Of a stretch of 64,000 nt of DNA, positions 1 to 7,908 are shown in pieces. Under the pieces are notes generated by a model. It made no database searches. It had not been told where the DNA came from and saw only the letters and a program-made list of their open reading frames with translations. How positions within the stretch are numbered: position 1 is the first letter of the stretch; every line of letters begins with the position of its first letter. Both the position numbers and the translations under genes were made by a program. Source of the stretch: Mucilaginibacter sp. SG564 (GTDB taxonomy: Bacteria > Bacteroidota > Bacteroidia > Sphingobacteriales > Sphingobacteriaceae); assembly GCF_013149275.1 (NCBI RefSeq), contig NZ_JABGNA010000002.1:1-64000 (forward strand), in the 5' to 3' direction.

Positions 1-2
1 AA

Positions 3-134
3 GTCCATGGCTTTTGTATGTACCTGATACTTGCCTTTATCTTTGTTCATCTTGTCGGTGTTTTTTTAGCCGAGCATAAGAGTAATAAGGGTATTGTTTC
101 TGATATGATCAACGGCGGGGGTGACTATCAATGA
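3..134 (+). CDS. C-terminal end of a b561-type cytochrome b (5' partial)
   Basis: The reading frame is open from the window edge and ends at TGA 132-134, leaving about 43 residues. They form one hydrophobic helix with a His-Leu-Val-Gly motif, then a basic tail containing AEHKSNKGIVSDMINGG. This resembles the last transmembrane helix and cytoplasmic tail of cytochrome b/b6-domain (b561, Ni/Fe-hydrogenase b-type) membrane proteins that pass electrons between quinones and partner enzymes. The stop codon abuts the stop of the convergent VIT1-like gene, with no room for a terminator. Only the tail is visible, so the family call is a recognition of style. Confidence 0.6.
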   Translation, partial: VHGFCMYLILAFIFVHLVGVFLAEHKSNKGIVSDMINGGGDYQ

Positions 135-824
135 TTATTTTCCGGTGATCAACTTAGCCATCAGGAACGCGGCCCCTGCGGCAAGTGCACCAATTACCAC
201 TACCTTAAATGCACCGCTTAATGCCGGCTGTCCTGTCATTTTACTTTTAAAGTAACCGAAAATAAATAGACAGATCAATGTAAGTCCACAGGAATAGAGC
301 AGTGCCTCTTGCGCCTGACTGATAAGAATATATGGCGACAAGGGTATAATACCCCCGACTATATAGGAAACACCAATAGTAATCGCACTTTTTGTCGCCC
401 GATTAGCGTTGGGTTCTTCCAGACCCAATTCATAACGCATCATAAACTCCACCCATTGTTTTTTGTCTTTGGCCATTTCATCGGCAATTTGGTGCCGCAA
501 AGTTTCTGAAAGACCAAAGCCTGCAAATACCTCCCTCACTTCCGCCTTTTCCTGTTCGGGCAGGCGCTCTACTTCTTCGTATTCCCGCTTCAATTCAGAC
601 TGATAATGATCCACCTCTGTCCGTCCGGCAAGATAACCACCCAAGCCCATGGCTATAGAACCCGCAACGATCTCCGCGATGCCTGCTGTGACCACAATGC
701 CCGAAGAACTTATAGCGCCACTTAAACCTGCCGCTAAAGCAAACGGAACTGTTAACCCATCAGACATACCGATCACGATATCCCTTATGGTTTCTGAACT
801 GGTTACGTGGTGTTCGTGATGCAT
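135..824 (-). CDS. VIT1/CCC1-family Fe/Mn transporter
   Basis: This 229-residue membrane protein begins with a His-rich stretch (MHHEHH). It has the family's N-terminal helix pair with GMSDGLTVPFALAAGLSGA, a second pair around IAMGLGGYLAGRTEVDHY, a charged acidic/basic cytoplasmic segment at about 75-125, and two or three C-terminal helices. VIT1/CCC1 proteins export or sequester Fe2+ or Mn2+, usually by proton exchange, and the charged middle segment corresponds to their metal-binding domain. The length is normal for bacterial members. It sits beside other metal genes (Nramp-like, copper ATPase), which fits metal homeostasis. The metal specificity cannot be read from sequence. Confidence 0.85.
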   Translation of the reverse strand: MHHEHHVTSSETIRDIVIGMSDGLTVPFALAAGLSGAISSSGIVVTAGIAEIVAGSIAMGLGGYLAGRTEVDHYQSELKREYEEVERLPEQEKAEVREVFAGFGLSETLRHQIADEMAKDKKQWVEFMMRYELGLEEPNANRATKSAITIGVSYIVGGIIPLSPYILISQAQEALLYSCGLTLICLFIFGYFKSKMTGQPALSGAFKVVVIGALAAGAAFLMAKLITGK

Positions 825-850
825 TTGTTATTGTTTTATTAACGAATATA

Positions 851-1156
851 CTATTTGAACTTCATGGCCAGGGTTACAATATTTGAATTCAGGCCGGTAG
901 AACGCATATAATGCCCAGCCCTGATCTCCAATGAATTGAAATGTTGCCAGCCAAATACCCCGGTTGGAGGGGATAACCTGATATTGGCCCCAACAAAATT
1001 GCTGTGTAAGGTAGAAAGATCATAATCACTGGTGTAATAGGTATCCATAGGCTTATGTTGTCCATAAGGAGCAAAATAGCGTGTGCCCTGCTGGTTATTA
1101 TACCGGTAATAAGGGCTCACCGATACGAATGAAGTTAGCTTAACTGGTATTTCCAC
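851..1156 (-). pseudogene. C-terminal fragment of a DUF3570-type outer-membrane protein
   Basis: About 101 residues remain, beginning at GTG 1156 directly after an in-frame TAA. The sequence alternates aromatic and polar residues, as in beta-barrel strands (SVSPYYRYNNQQGTRYFAPY), and ends with the strand signature LAMKFK typical of the last strand of an outer-membrane barrel. It resembles the C-terminus of DUF3570 proteins, which are normally about 400 residues. The N-terminal three quarters are missing, and the sequence passes at about 1157 into a patatin fragment on the other strand. I read it as a deletion or rearrangement scar. The DUF3570 identity is moderate confidence; the truncation is clear. 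Confidence 0.55.
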
Positions 1157-1777
1157 TTATATGCGGCAGGGCATTCTCCAGAGTATATTTCAGCATTGGT
1201 TAAAGCGCATACCTCCGCCAGCCTGGTCAGGATGATCTTATCTCCCTCCGGGCTTTTCTCCCCTGTCGGTCTGGGTAAATTATTAAAGGAAACTATTCCG
1301 CACGATAGCTTTGGTCATTTACGAATCCCTTTATATGTAACGCCGACAGATATCGGGAGCGGTGAATCGGTTACCTTTTCTGAAGGACAATTGCATCCGG
1401 TTCTTATCGGCTCGTCATCTATACCGGGTTTGTTCACGCCGGTTAAATTTGGCCGGCATTACCTGGTTGATGGTGGGGTCCGGGACAATCTGCCTGTGGA
1501 TTGTATCAGAAACAAATGCCGTAAGCTACTTGGCAGTCATGTAAATAAACTTTACCATGACCATCCGGAACAATTGGGAAGATTCCAGGTGCTGGAAAAA
1601 AGCTTTCACCTGGCCGTGGCCAATACAGTGGCAGCTCATGCCCTCCAATGTGACATTTTTCTGGAACCTGAACTACAGGGCCATCAAATGTTCGAAATGA
1701 AGCATGCTGATCAGCTTTTTAAAGCCGGCTATGATGCCGTTTTGAAACAAAAGGAATTATTGAAAGCCTGGGTTTAA
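1157..1777 (+). pseudogene. Patatin-like phospholipase, C-terminal fragment
   Basis: The frame is open from the scar at about 1157 (LYAAGHSPEYISALVKAHTS) to TAA 1777. It covers the second half of a patatin fold: the segment that follows the nucleophile helix, then VDGGVRDNLPVD carrying the catalytic Asp of the Ser-Asp dyad (D-G-G). The glycine-rich oxyanion loop and the GxSxG nucleophile are absent, so the fragment cannot be an active lipid acyl hydrolase. A TTG at 1196 could start a 193-residue product, but homology continues upstream of it. It abuts the reversed DUF3570 fragment with essentially no spacer. Confidence 0.75.
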
Positions 1778-1877
1778 CATATTAAAGAGTGTACATAGAC
1801 AGGATTCAAATCTATTAAACGAAAACGGGGACTATCTTTTGGAGACAGTCCCTGAAAAAACCGACACTTCCAATCAC

Positions 1878-2552
1878 TTACATTAAGATGCCTTCAGGCT
1901 CCTCCACTGTTAGCTTGCTTTCCACACTGTAAACCCCCGGAGCGGCCCATACGGCATTTTCAGCTTCATCTTTTTCAGTCAGTGTACTTACCCGGCCGGT
2001 GAGTATTACCTTGCTGCCATCGACTGTTACGTTAATCCTTCCGGCATCGATATTCGCATTGCGGCGAAAAGCGGCGCCGATCTTTTGTTCCAATTCAAAC
2101 GCGGAAACTTTTGGCTTAATTTCAATCAGGTTAACAATGGAACGTACCCCGGTCAGGTTCTGAATGGCCGTTTTGGCATTGTTGCGCTGAAAGGCCCATT
2201 CTACCTCTCCCTGCAGGGTAACAATACCATTTTCAACTTTGATCTTTACCTTCTCTTCCTGTACCGCTGTATTCCATTTCAGGGCGTTTAATACCGCTTC
2301 CGCGATTTCCGCATCTGTTTTACGATAGACAGGCGATACACCCACCTGGATATCTTCGGCGACAGCTTTTACACCACTGATTTTTTTTGCCGCATTTTCC
2401 GCGGCGATTTTTTTACTGTAGGTATCCACTTGCCCTGACAGTGTCACAACACCATTTTTTACGGCCACGCCGATTTCAGCGGCATGTAAAAAAGGGAGCC
2501 AGGTAATTTCATCCATTACATCTTGTTGAATTTGAAGATCTGTTTTCATCAC
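1878..2552 (-). CDS. Triple BON-domain protein
   Basis: This 224-residue protein has three consecutive BON domains at about 3-70, 78-145 and 150-218. Each carries the hallmark pattern V-x-NG-x-VTL-x-G-x-V (for example VKNGVVTLSGQV and VENGIVTLQGEV). No signal peptide is visible, so this form is probably cytoplasmic, unlike periplasmic OsmY. BON domains are thought to bind phospholipid or other ligands and often occur in stress-induced genes. It lies upstream of and antiparallel to nothing obvious; the Nramp-like gene is the next upstream gene on the same strand, 242 bp away. The domain call is firm; the ligand is unknown. Confidence 0.88.
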   Translation of the reverse strand: MMKTDLQIQQDVMDEITWLPFLHAAEIGVAVKNGVVTLSGQVDTYSKKIAAENAAKKISGVKAVAEDIQVGVSPVYRKTDAEIAEAVLNALKWNTAVQEEKVKIKVENGIVTLQGEVEWAFQRNNAKTAIQNLTGVRSIVNLIEIKPKVSAFELEQKIGAAFRRNANIDAGRINVTVDGSKVILTGRVSTLTEKDEAENAVWAAPGVYSVESKLTVEEPEGILM

Positions 2553-2794
2553 AATAAAAATTTAAAAGTTTATTAATATTTATTGCCCAAAAGAACAGCT
2601 TATGGCATTCCGCTGCCATGACCGCCATCATTCTTTTTGCTGATCCTGGTCAAACCCTTGAAAAAGTGAATCCAGACAGCGAAAACAATAAATCAGCATC
2701 TGCTGGATCCCGCGTTACATCAAAGAGGAAAGGCCGGGTACTCCTCTGAAAAAGAAACGTCCGAGAAAGCAATTTTGATACACAGATTACAGGG

Positions 2795-4096
2795 CTATTT
2801 AAATATCGTATAAAACATCGCGATAGCTGCCGCCCCCATGGCCAAAAAAGTAAGCCAAAGCAGTGTGTTGGATAACCGGCCGTTTTTATAGTCACCCATG
2901 ATACTTTTATTGCCGGATATCCTGACTATTAGAAATAACAAGGGGACAGCGGCAACCCCATTTAATACCGCGGCATAAACCAATGCCTTCACCGGGTCGA
3001 TCCCAATAAAATTGATCAGCAGGCCGATGAGCGTAGCTACACAAATGACCAGATAAAAAGCTTTGGCACGATTCCATTTAAGATTCAAACCTGAATCCCA
3101 GGCAAAAGCCTCACAAACAGCATAAGCCGCTGAGCCCGACAAAACAGGCACCGCCAGCAAGCCCAAACCAATGATGCCGACAGAGAAAATCAGTTTAGCC
3201 AGGAATCCGGCATGGGGAAAGCTATGCACCAGTGGCTCAAGCGCCTTCGCGGCATCAGCGGCTGTTTTTACATCAGTGATACCACTTTGATGCAGGACGG
3301 TTGCACCAACAACAATAATGCTCCAGGTGGCGAATTCAGAAAACAACATCCCTGAACTGTTATCAATGCGCATATTCCTGATGGCAGCCTTGCTGATCAC
3401 CGGCTTTCCATCGATCAGCTTGTTGTGCTCCTTTTCCTCCTCCACTTCCTGCGACGCTTCCCAAAAGAACATATAAGGTGATATGGTCGTCCCCAAAACA
3501 CCCGTAATGATGAAGAGAAAACTAAATGTAAATTCAAAATGAGGAATAAATGTTGCCTTCATCACCGTAGCCCAGGGCTGGTGTATAATGAACAGGGTTA
3601 TAGGATAGGCCAATAAGGCCAGTGCGAGCCATTTTAATATCCTGGAATACGTATGGTAATTGGTAAATATCTCTAATAAAAGGATAATAATCGTAAAAAA
3701 TAAGGTCAGTATCACAAAAGGGATCGGCACTAGCAGCTGTGCTGCCGATGCCATAGCACCGATATCGGCGCCGATATTGATCACGTTGGCAACAAGCACC
3801 AAAGTCACAACTCCGTACAATACCGTTTTATTATAATGTAGCTTAACTACTGAGGCAATGCCCCTGCCTGTTACCATCCCTATACGTGCACAGGCTTCCT
3901 GAACTGCGATCATAAACGGCAGCATATACAAGGCGGTCCATAATTGTCCATAACCAAATTGTGCGCCCGTTTGCGAATAGGTAGCAATACCTGACGGATC
4001 ATCATCAGCTGCACCTGTTGTTAAACCAGGTCCTAAAACCCTCAGAAAACGGATTAATTTGTTTTTAGGTCGTTTAGTAATCGGCTTTAGGTTCAT
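2795..4096 (-). CDS. Nramp-family divalent metal transporter with divergent metal site
   Basis: This 433-residue protein has about 11 transmembrane helices and Nramp architecture: an N-terminal GPGLTTGAADDDPSGIATYS in TM1 and GVLGTTISPYMFFWEAS in TM6. Canonical Nramps have DPGN in TM1 and a Met-Pro-His around the TM6 break. Here the Asn position reads Gly (DPSG), the Met position reads Ser and the His reads Tyr. Such substitutions are known in Nramp-related magnesium transporters and aluminium-type relatives, so transport of Mn2+/Fe2+ should not be assumed. A Fnr-like site lies 50 nt upstream (4146-4157). The family is certain; the substrate is uncertain. Confidence 0.85.
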   Translation of the reverse strand: MNLKPITKRPKNKLIRFLRVLGPGLTTGAADDDPSGIATYSQTGAQFGYGQLWTALYMLPFMIAVQEACARIGMVTGRGIASVVKLHYNKTVLYGVVTLVLVANVINIGADIGAMASAAQLLVPIPFVILTLFFTIIILLLEIFTNYHTYSRILKWLALALLAYPITLFIIHQPWATVMKATFIPHFEFTFSFLFIITGVLGTTISPYMFFWEASQEVEEEKEHNKLIDGKPVISKAAIRNMRIDNSSGMLFSEFATWSIIVVGATVLHQSGITDVKTAADAAKALEPLVHSFPHAGFLAKLIFSVGIIGLGLLAVPVLSGSAAYAVCEAFAWDSGLNLKWNRAKAFYLVICVATLIGLLINFIGIDPVKALVYAAVLNGVAAVPLLFLIVRISGNKSIMGDYKNGRLSNTLLWLTFLAMGAAAIAMFYTIFK

Positions 4097-4457
4097 TCAG
4101 CTTTATTGTTTTCAATAAAGGTACACTAAAAGTGTTTCTCAAAGGTGATAATAGTCATGAATTGAAAGGTCGTCAATCAATATTAATGAAAAGTATCTAA
4201 CCTGGTATTTGGTGTATACACAAGGCCCGGATCAAGAATTGTAATAGGTGAAACATAAAGTTCTGTTAACATTCCAACCGTTATCGTGCCAAAAAACACT
4301 TTCCTACCCACCAAAAGGGAGAGTCGTTCAGAAATCTTTTTTATGGGCGTATCTATTTCTTCATATAGGTCAAGTTGAGCCGCAGAAAAAAGTAACAGAT
4401 TTGTATCAACAACATAAACAAACTATTCAAAATTCATCACCTTTAAATTAAAAAACA
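4097..4457. other. Intergenic region with one candidate regulatory site
   Basis: This 361-bp gap separates the divergent Nramp-like gene and the hydrolase fragment. It contains the Fnr-like site at 4146-4157. A 67-codon open frame at 4248-4451 has no family resemblance and no plausible ribosome site, and I do not call it a gene. I see no further structure. Confidence 0.5.
4146..4157. promoter_or_regulatory. Candidate Crp/Fnr-type operator upstream of the Nramp-like gene
   Basis: The sequence is TGAT-AATA-GTCA, an imperfect match to the Fnr-family pattern TGAT-N4-ATCA. It lies about 50 nt upstream of the Nramp-like start. The flanking bases AAGGTGAT..TA.TCATG are shared with the site at 5047-5058, which makes chance less likely. 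Assignment to the Crp/Fnr protein encoded at 7909-8616 is inference. Confidence 0.4.
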
Positions 4458-4598
4458 ATGAGCACAATCACAGTAAAAGACGGAACCGAAATTTATTATT
4501 ATAAGGACTGGGGAACAGGACAACCACTGTTTTTTCACCATGGCTGGCCATTATCCGGCGATGACAGGGACGCGTGCCTATTTTTCCTATGGCCTTGA
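4458..4598 (+). pseudogene. N-terminal fragment of a chloroperoxidase-like alpha/beta hydrolase
   Basis: ATG 4458 begins a typical non-haem chloroperoxidase/alpha-beta hydrolase N-terminus: the STITVKDGTEIYY strand, DWGTGQP, then the oxyanion HHGWPLSGDD. Homology stops after about 43 residues, and the frame closes at TGA 4598. The nucleophile, acid and His of the catalytic triad are lost. The fragment runs, out of frame, into the C-terminus of an unrelated protein at about 4575-4590. This is a fusion scar, not a functional gene. Confidence 0.75.
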
Positions 4599-4806
4599 TA
4601 GCGCAAAACACGTGCTCGGGTTTAAAAAGTATGCCAACACACCCGAATATTTTCTTGAATTTAAATATGCCATTCCTGATAGCAACACCATTATACTTGA
4701 CGAACTAAAAGGTAAGGATAGTTTACATGTTGAGCTAAAACGCACAGACCGGCATTTCCAACTTGCTGAAAGGCAATTTCACTGGCTGAATGAGGATACC
4801 AATTAA
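4575..4806 (+). pseudogene. C-terminal fragment of a Bacteroidetes DoxX-like/hypothetical membrane protein
   Basis: The sequence reads YFSYGLDSAKHVLGFKK, then a beta-rich region and the ending RHFQLAERQFHWLNE, terminating at TAA 4806. This ending resembles the soluble C-terminal domain of a Bacteroidetes family of DoxX-like or HTTM-like membrane proteins (ending FHWLsE). All membrane helices are missing. The 5' edge overlaps the hydrolase fragment in another frame, placing the breakpoint near 4575-4590. The family name is tentative; the truncated state is well supported. Confidence 0.4.
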
Positions 4807-4871
4807 AGAATAACATTTTATTTGTCCACATAATTTGCTAAATAATAATCTGTTATAAAAATTATGATTTA

Positions 4872-4898
4872 CCCCCCTTCAGCGAGTGGGGCTTTTTT
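4872..4898 (+). terminator. Short GC hairpin followed by T6
   Basis: A run of C (4872-4877) can pair with GGGG (4888-4891) over a 9-11-nt loop, directly followed by TTTTTT at 4893-4898. It looks like a weak intrinsic terminator downstream of the fusion scar. Confidence 0.5.
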
Positions 4899-5046
4899 GT
4901 CCCTTAATATTTTTATTAATTAGTTGGTACGGTGATAGTATCTGGAGTGATGACACCGGCCTGGGGCTGAATGAACAGAGGACAGTGACTCGGAGGACTG
5001 ACTTTGACGTAGTAGTATAACGGCCCTAATGCCGTAATTTAGAAGG

Positions 5047-5058
5047 TGATTCTAATCA
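5047..5058. promoter_or_regulatory. Candidate Crp/Fnr-type operator upstream of the secreted His/Cys protein
   Basis: TGAT-TCTA-ATCA is a full match to TGAT-N4-ATCA. It lies 75 nt upstream of the start at 5133 and shares its flanks with the site at 4146-4157. Regulation by an Fnr-like protein is inferred from the motif and from the regulator gene 3 kb downstream. Confidence 0.5.
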
Positions 5059-5132
5059 TGTATTAAGTTGTTGACTGTCATTTTTGTAGCGATTAAAATA
5101 AAGGAGTTTTACAGCATGCAAAAATCAAAATC

Positions 5133-5591
5133 ATGAAAAAAATTAACTCCCTTTTATTTATATTAACTATGATCACGGCGGTTACAGTTAATGCCCAAAC
5201 TCCTAAAGACACAACATTTAAAGTCTACATTAATGCCAAAGGTGGTATACACAATCATGGCGGCACACCGCTGGGGTATATTGATAAAGACAATATCGTC
5301 CGTGACAACAAAGGTCAAAAACTTTATTTTATTGACGGGGCCGGTAATGTGATCGACGCGAATGGTAAAAAATTGGGTATGGCCAAGAAAAATGGGGCCT
5401 ATTACAATATCAATGGAGAGAACATTCTTAACACGAAAGATCTGGATAAAGAAAAATGCGCCATTTTAGACCCAAAAGGGCATAATTTTGGTACGGCGCA
5501 CCTGAATTATAAGTTGCATGCCTGCGCTGCACATTGTTATTTCCTGGAACAGCAAAAGAAAAAGGACGAAGCAAAAAAGGCAAAGGCCTAA
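5133..5591 (+). CDS. Secreted protein with GxYIDxxGxVxDxxG-type strand repeats and His/Cys tail
   Basis: The product has 152 residues with a clear Sec signal peptide (MKKINSLLFILTMITAVTVNAQ, cleavage after NA-Q). The middle, about 45-105, repeats a short beta-hairpin unit: GYIDKDNIVRDNKGQKLYFI, then GNVIDANGKKLGMAKKNGAYY. The C-terminus has HLNYKLHACAAHCYFLEQQ with two Cys and several His, then a Lys-rich end. No known domain is recognised. The position 155 bp before a copper ATPase and the His/Cys tail suggest metal binding in the periplasm; that is inference. A hairpin terminator follows at 5615-5647, so it is probably transcribed alone. Confidence 0.75.
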   Translation: MKKINSLLFILTMITAVTVNAQTPKDTTFKVYINAKGGIHNHGGTPLGYIDKDNIVRDNKGQKLYFIDGAGNVIDANGKKLGMAKKNGAYYNINGENILNTKDLDKEKCAILDPKGHNFGTAHLNYKLHACAAHCYFLEQQKKKDEAKKAKA

Positions 5592-5614
5592 CAATTAGTT
5601 CCATCAAGGCACTC

Positions 5615-5647
5615 GGCTGGGTTTTCTAACAGATCCCCGGCCTTTTT
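5615..5647 (+). terminator. Intrinsic terminator after the secreted protein gene
   Basis: GGCTGGG (5615-5621) pairs with CCCCGGCC (5635-5642), allowing one G-U, and is followed by TTTTTAT. It separates the secreted-protein gene from the copper ATPase. Confidence 0.75.
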
Positions 5648-5746
5648 ATTAATATCCGGCTATATTAATCTAAATAACGAGCTGGTTGTTAAACAGATGC
5701 GTACTTTTATAGTAAACCAATCTTAACGGGAAATTACCAATCCAAA

Positions 5747-7786
5747 ATGAAACACACTCACCAGGCAGATGAAATGAAAATGGAGCATATGGACCATAGC
5801 AAAATGCAGCACGGTCATGATCCGCATCATGGCATGTCTGAATATGACCACCATGCCATGATGATCGCTGATTTTAAAAAGCGGTTTTATGTAGTGTTAT
5901 TGCTTACTGTCCCGATCATGCTGTTGTCTATGCAGATTCAGCAATGGCTGCATGTAGATTTCAGCTTCACAGGATCTCCTTACGTGCTTTTTGCATTAGC
6001 TTCCCTTGTGTTTGTGTACGGCGGCTGGCCGTTTTTGATGGGATTGGCAGATGAAGTAAAATCGAAGAACCCCGGCATGATGTTTCTGATCGGCTTTGCC
6101 ATCACCGTGGCTTACAGTTATAGTGTAGCCATTGTTTTTGGTTTAAAGGGGATGGATTTCTTTTGGGAACTGGCCACGCTGATCCTCATCATGCTCTTAG
6201 GCCATTGGATAGAAATGAAGTCGGTAATGGGTGCATCAAATGAACTGGAATTGCTTGTACAGTTGATGCCATCAGATGCGCACATGGTTATGAAGGATAT
6301 GGTACATGACGTAAAGACCAATACACTAAAACAGAATGATGTTATCCTGGTGAAACCCGGTGAAAAGGTTGCGGCAGACGGGATCATACTGGAGGGTGAA
6401 AGCTACCTGAATGAATCCATGCTGACCGGGGAGTCTAAACCCGTACAAAAGATCAAAGGTGATAAAGTGATCGCAGGATCTATCAATGGTAATGGGTCTT
6501 TCAAAGTTACGGTATCCCATGCAACCAAAGATTCCTATCTCTCGCAGGTGGTTAAGCTGGTTGATGATGCGCAAAAATCGAAATCACAAACCCAGTTGCT
6601 GGCAGATACTGCTGCCCGATGGCTTACTGTGATCGCCTTGGTTACAGGTATCGCTACCTTTCTGTATTGGTATTTAACAGGGCAAACCTTAGCTTTTGCG
6701 ATGGAAAGGATGGTGACCGTTATTGTAATCTGCTGCCCTCATGCCCTAGGGCTGGCCGTACCATTGGTAGTTGCCAAATCAACCGCCTTATCTGCAAAAC
6801 ATGGTTTACTCATCAAGAACAGGACCGCGTTTGAGAACGCAAGAAGAATTACCACGATTGTATTTGATAAGACCGGCACACTCACCATTGGGAAGTTTGA
6901 AGTATCAAAAGTAATCGCCTTAGATAAGGACTTCGATGAAAATGAACTCATTCGCCTCGCTTCTGCATTGGAACAAAAATCAGAGCACCCGATTGCCACC
7001 GGTATCCTGCAAAAAGTTAAGGATTTGAAGATTACCATTCCAAAGGCGGAAAACTTTAAGGCGATTACCGGCCAGGGTGTTGAAGCTACTGTAGAAGGTA
7101 AACAAATAGGGGTTGTCAGCCCCGGTTATTTAAAGGAAAACAAGTTAACTGTTCCTGATGGCTTTACGGCTAATGATACGGAAACAGTGGTTTTTGTGCT
7201 GATTGATAAAGAATTGGCAGGGTACATCGCACTATCAGATGAGGTCAGGCCAGAGTCGGCAGAAGCTATTAGAATCCTCAAAGATGAAAATATCAAATCC
7301 ATATTGCTTACCGGGGATAACAGTAAAGTAGCGGCAAGTGTCAGCAAAACGTTAGGCATGGACAGCTTTATTGCCGAGGTATTGCCGCATCAGAAACTGG
7401 AAAAAATCAAAGAACTGCAAAGCAAAGGCGAGTTTGTAGCCATGACAGGCGATGGCGTTAATGATGCTCCTGCATTGGCCCAGGCAGATATTGGCATAGC
7501 TGTAGGTTCGGGGAGTGATATAGCGGCAGCGACCGCAGGAATAGTTTTGGTAAACAGCAATCCAAAGGATATTGTCAGCCTGATCTTATTCGGTAAAGCA
7601 ACTTACAGAAAGATGGTTCAAAACCTGGCATGGGCAACAGGTTACAATGTTATCGTGTTGCCATTGGCCGCCGGCGTGCTGTTTAACCAGGGCATCATAT
7701 TAAGTCCGGCTGCAGGTGCGGTCTTAATGACGGTCAGCACGGTTGTCGTGGCTATTAATGCCAGTATGCTAAAAGTAAAAGCTTAA
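5747..7786 (+). CDS. copB: Copper-translocating P1B-type ATPase, CPH (CopB) class
   Basis: This 679-residue P-type ATPase has a His/Met-rich N-terminus (first 40 residues) in place of a CxxC heavy-metal domain. It carries the membrane metal motif Cys-Pro-His at 330-332, the phosphorylation motif DKTGT with Asp374, TGES upstream and the hinge TGDGVNDAPALAQAD. CPH marks the P1B-3 (CopB) class, generally linked to Cu2+ or Cu+ and sometimes Ag+ export across the inner membrane. The length is normal. The start is the ATG before the His-rich leader, preceded by an AT-rich spacer. Its neighbours suggest a metal-stress block. The substrate is inferred from the class. Confidence 0.9.
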   Translation: MKHTHQADEMKMEHMDHSKMQHGHDPHHGMSEYDHHAMMIADFKKRFYVVLLLTVPIMLLSMQIQQWLHVDFSFTGSPYVLFALASLVFVYGGWPFLMGLADEVKSKNPGMMFLIGFAITVAYSYSVAIVFGLKGMDFFWELATLILIMLLGHWIEMKSVMGASNELELLVQLMPSDAHMVMKDMVHDVKTNTLKQNDVILVKPGEKVAADGIILEGESYLNESMLTGESKPVQKIKGDKVIAGSINGNGSFKVTVSHATKDSYLSQVVKLVDDAQKSKSQTQLLADTAARWLTVIALVTGIATFLYWYLTGQTLAFAMERMVTVIVICCPHALGLAVPLVVAKSTALSAKHGLLIKNRTAFENARRITTIVFDKTGTLTIGKFEVSKVIALDKDFDENELIRLASALEQKSEHPIATGILQKVKDLKITIPKAENFKAITGQGVEATVEGKQIGVVSPGYLKENKLTVPDGFTANDTETVVFVLIDKELAGYIALSDEVRPESAEAIRILKDENIKSILLTGDNSKVAASVSKTLGMDSFIAEVLPHQKLEKIKELQSKGEFVAMTGDGVNDAPALAQADIGIAVGSGSDIAAATAGIVLVNSNPKDIVSLILFGKATYRKMVQNLAWATGYNVIVLPLAAGVLFNQGIILSPAAGAVLMTVSTVVVAINASMLKVKA

Positions 7787-7875
7787 TCACCAATCATTGA
7801 TAGTCCATATTGATTACCAGCCTGTTTGTTGATAATCATATTGCCCCATGGCTGAGGCCATCATTTAGCAATTAT

Positions 7876-7891
7876 CGCTTTCATGAAAGCG
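7876..7891. repeat. Perfect 16-bp palindrome between convergent genes
   Basis: CGCTTTCATGAAAGCG is a perfect inverted repeat lying between the 3' ends of the copper ATPase and the convergent Crp/Fnr gene. No T-run follows, so a terminator role is uncertain; it may be a stem that protects both transcripts. Confidence 0.4.
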
Positions 7892-7908
7892 AATTAAGAA
7901 ATCGGCCT

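Larger units (their letters stand above)
4807..5132. other. Intergenic region with terminator and Fnr-like site
   Basis: This 326-bp gap holds the hairpin at 4872-4898 and the Fnr-like site at 5047-5058. The part from 4915 to 5035 is GC-richer with no coding signal that I recognise. Confidence 0.5.

Noticed and set aside
2600..2692. Minus-strand run reading VWIHFFKGLTRISKKN then DGGHGSGMP
   Set aside because: Looks like the tail of a small membrane protein, but it has an in-frame TGA upstream and no start codon; at most a remnant.
4248..4451. 67-codon open frame between the Nramp-like gene and the hydrolase fragment
   Set aside because: No family resemblance, no plausible ribosome site, and it ends within the leader of the next gene.
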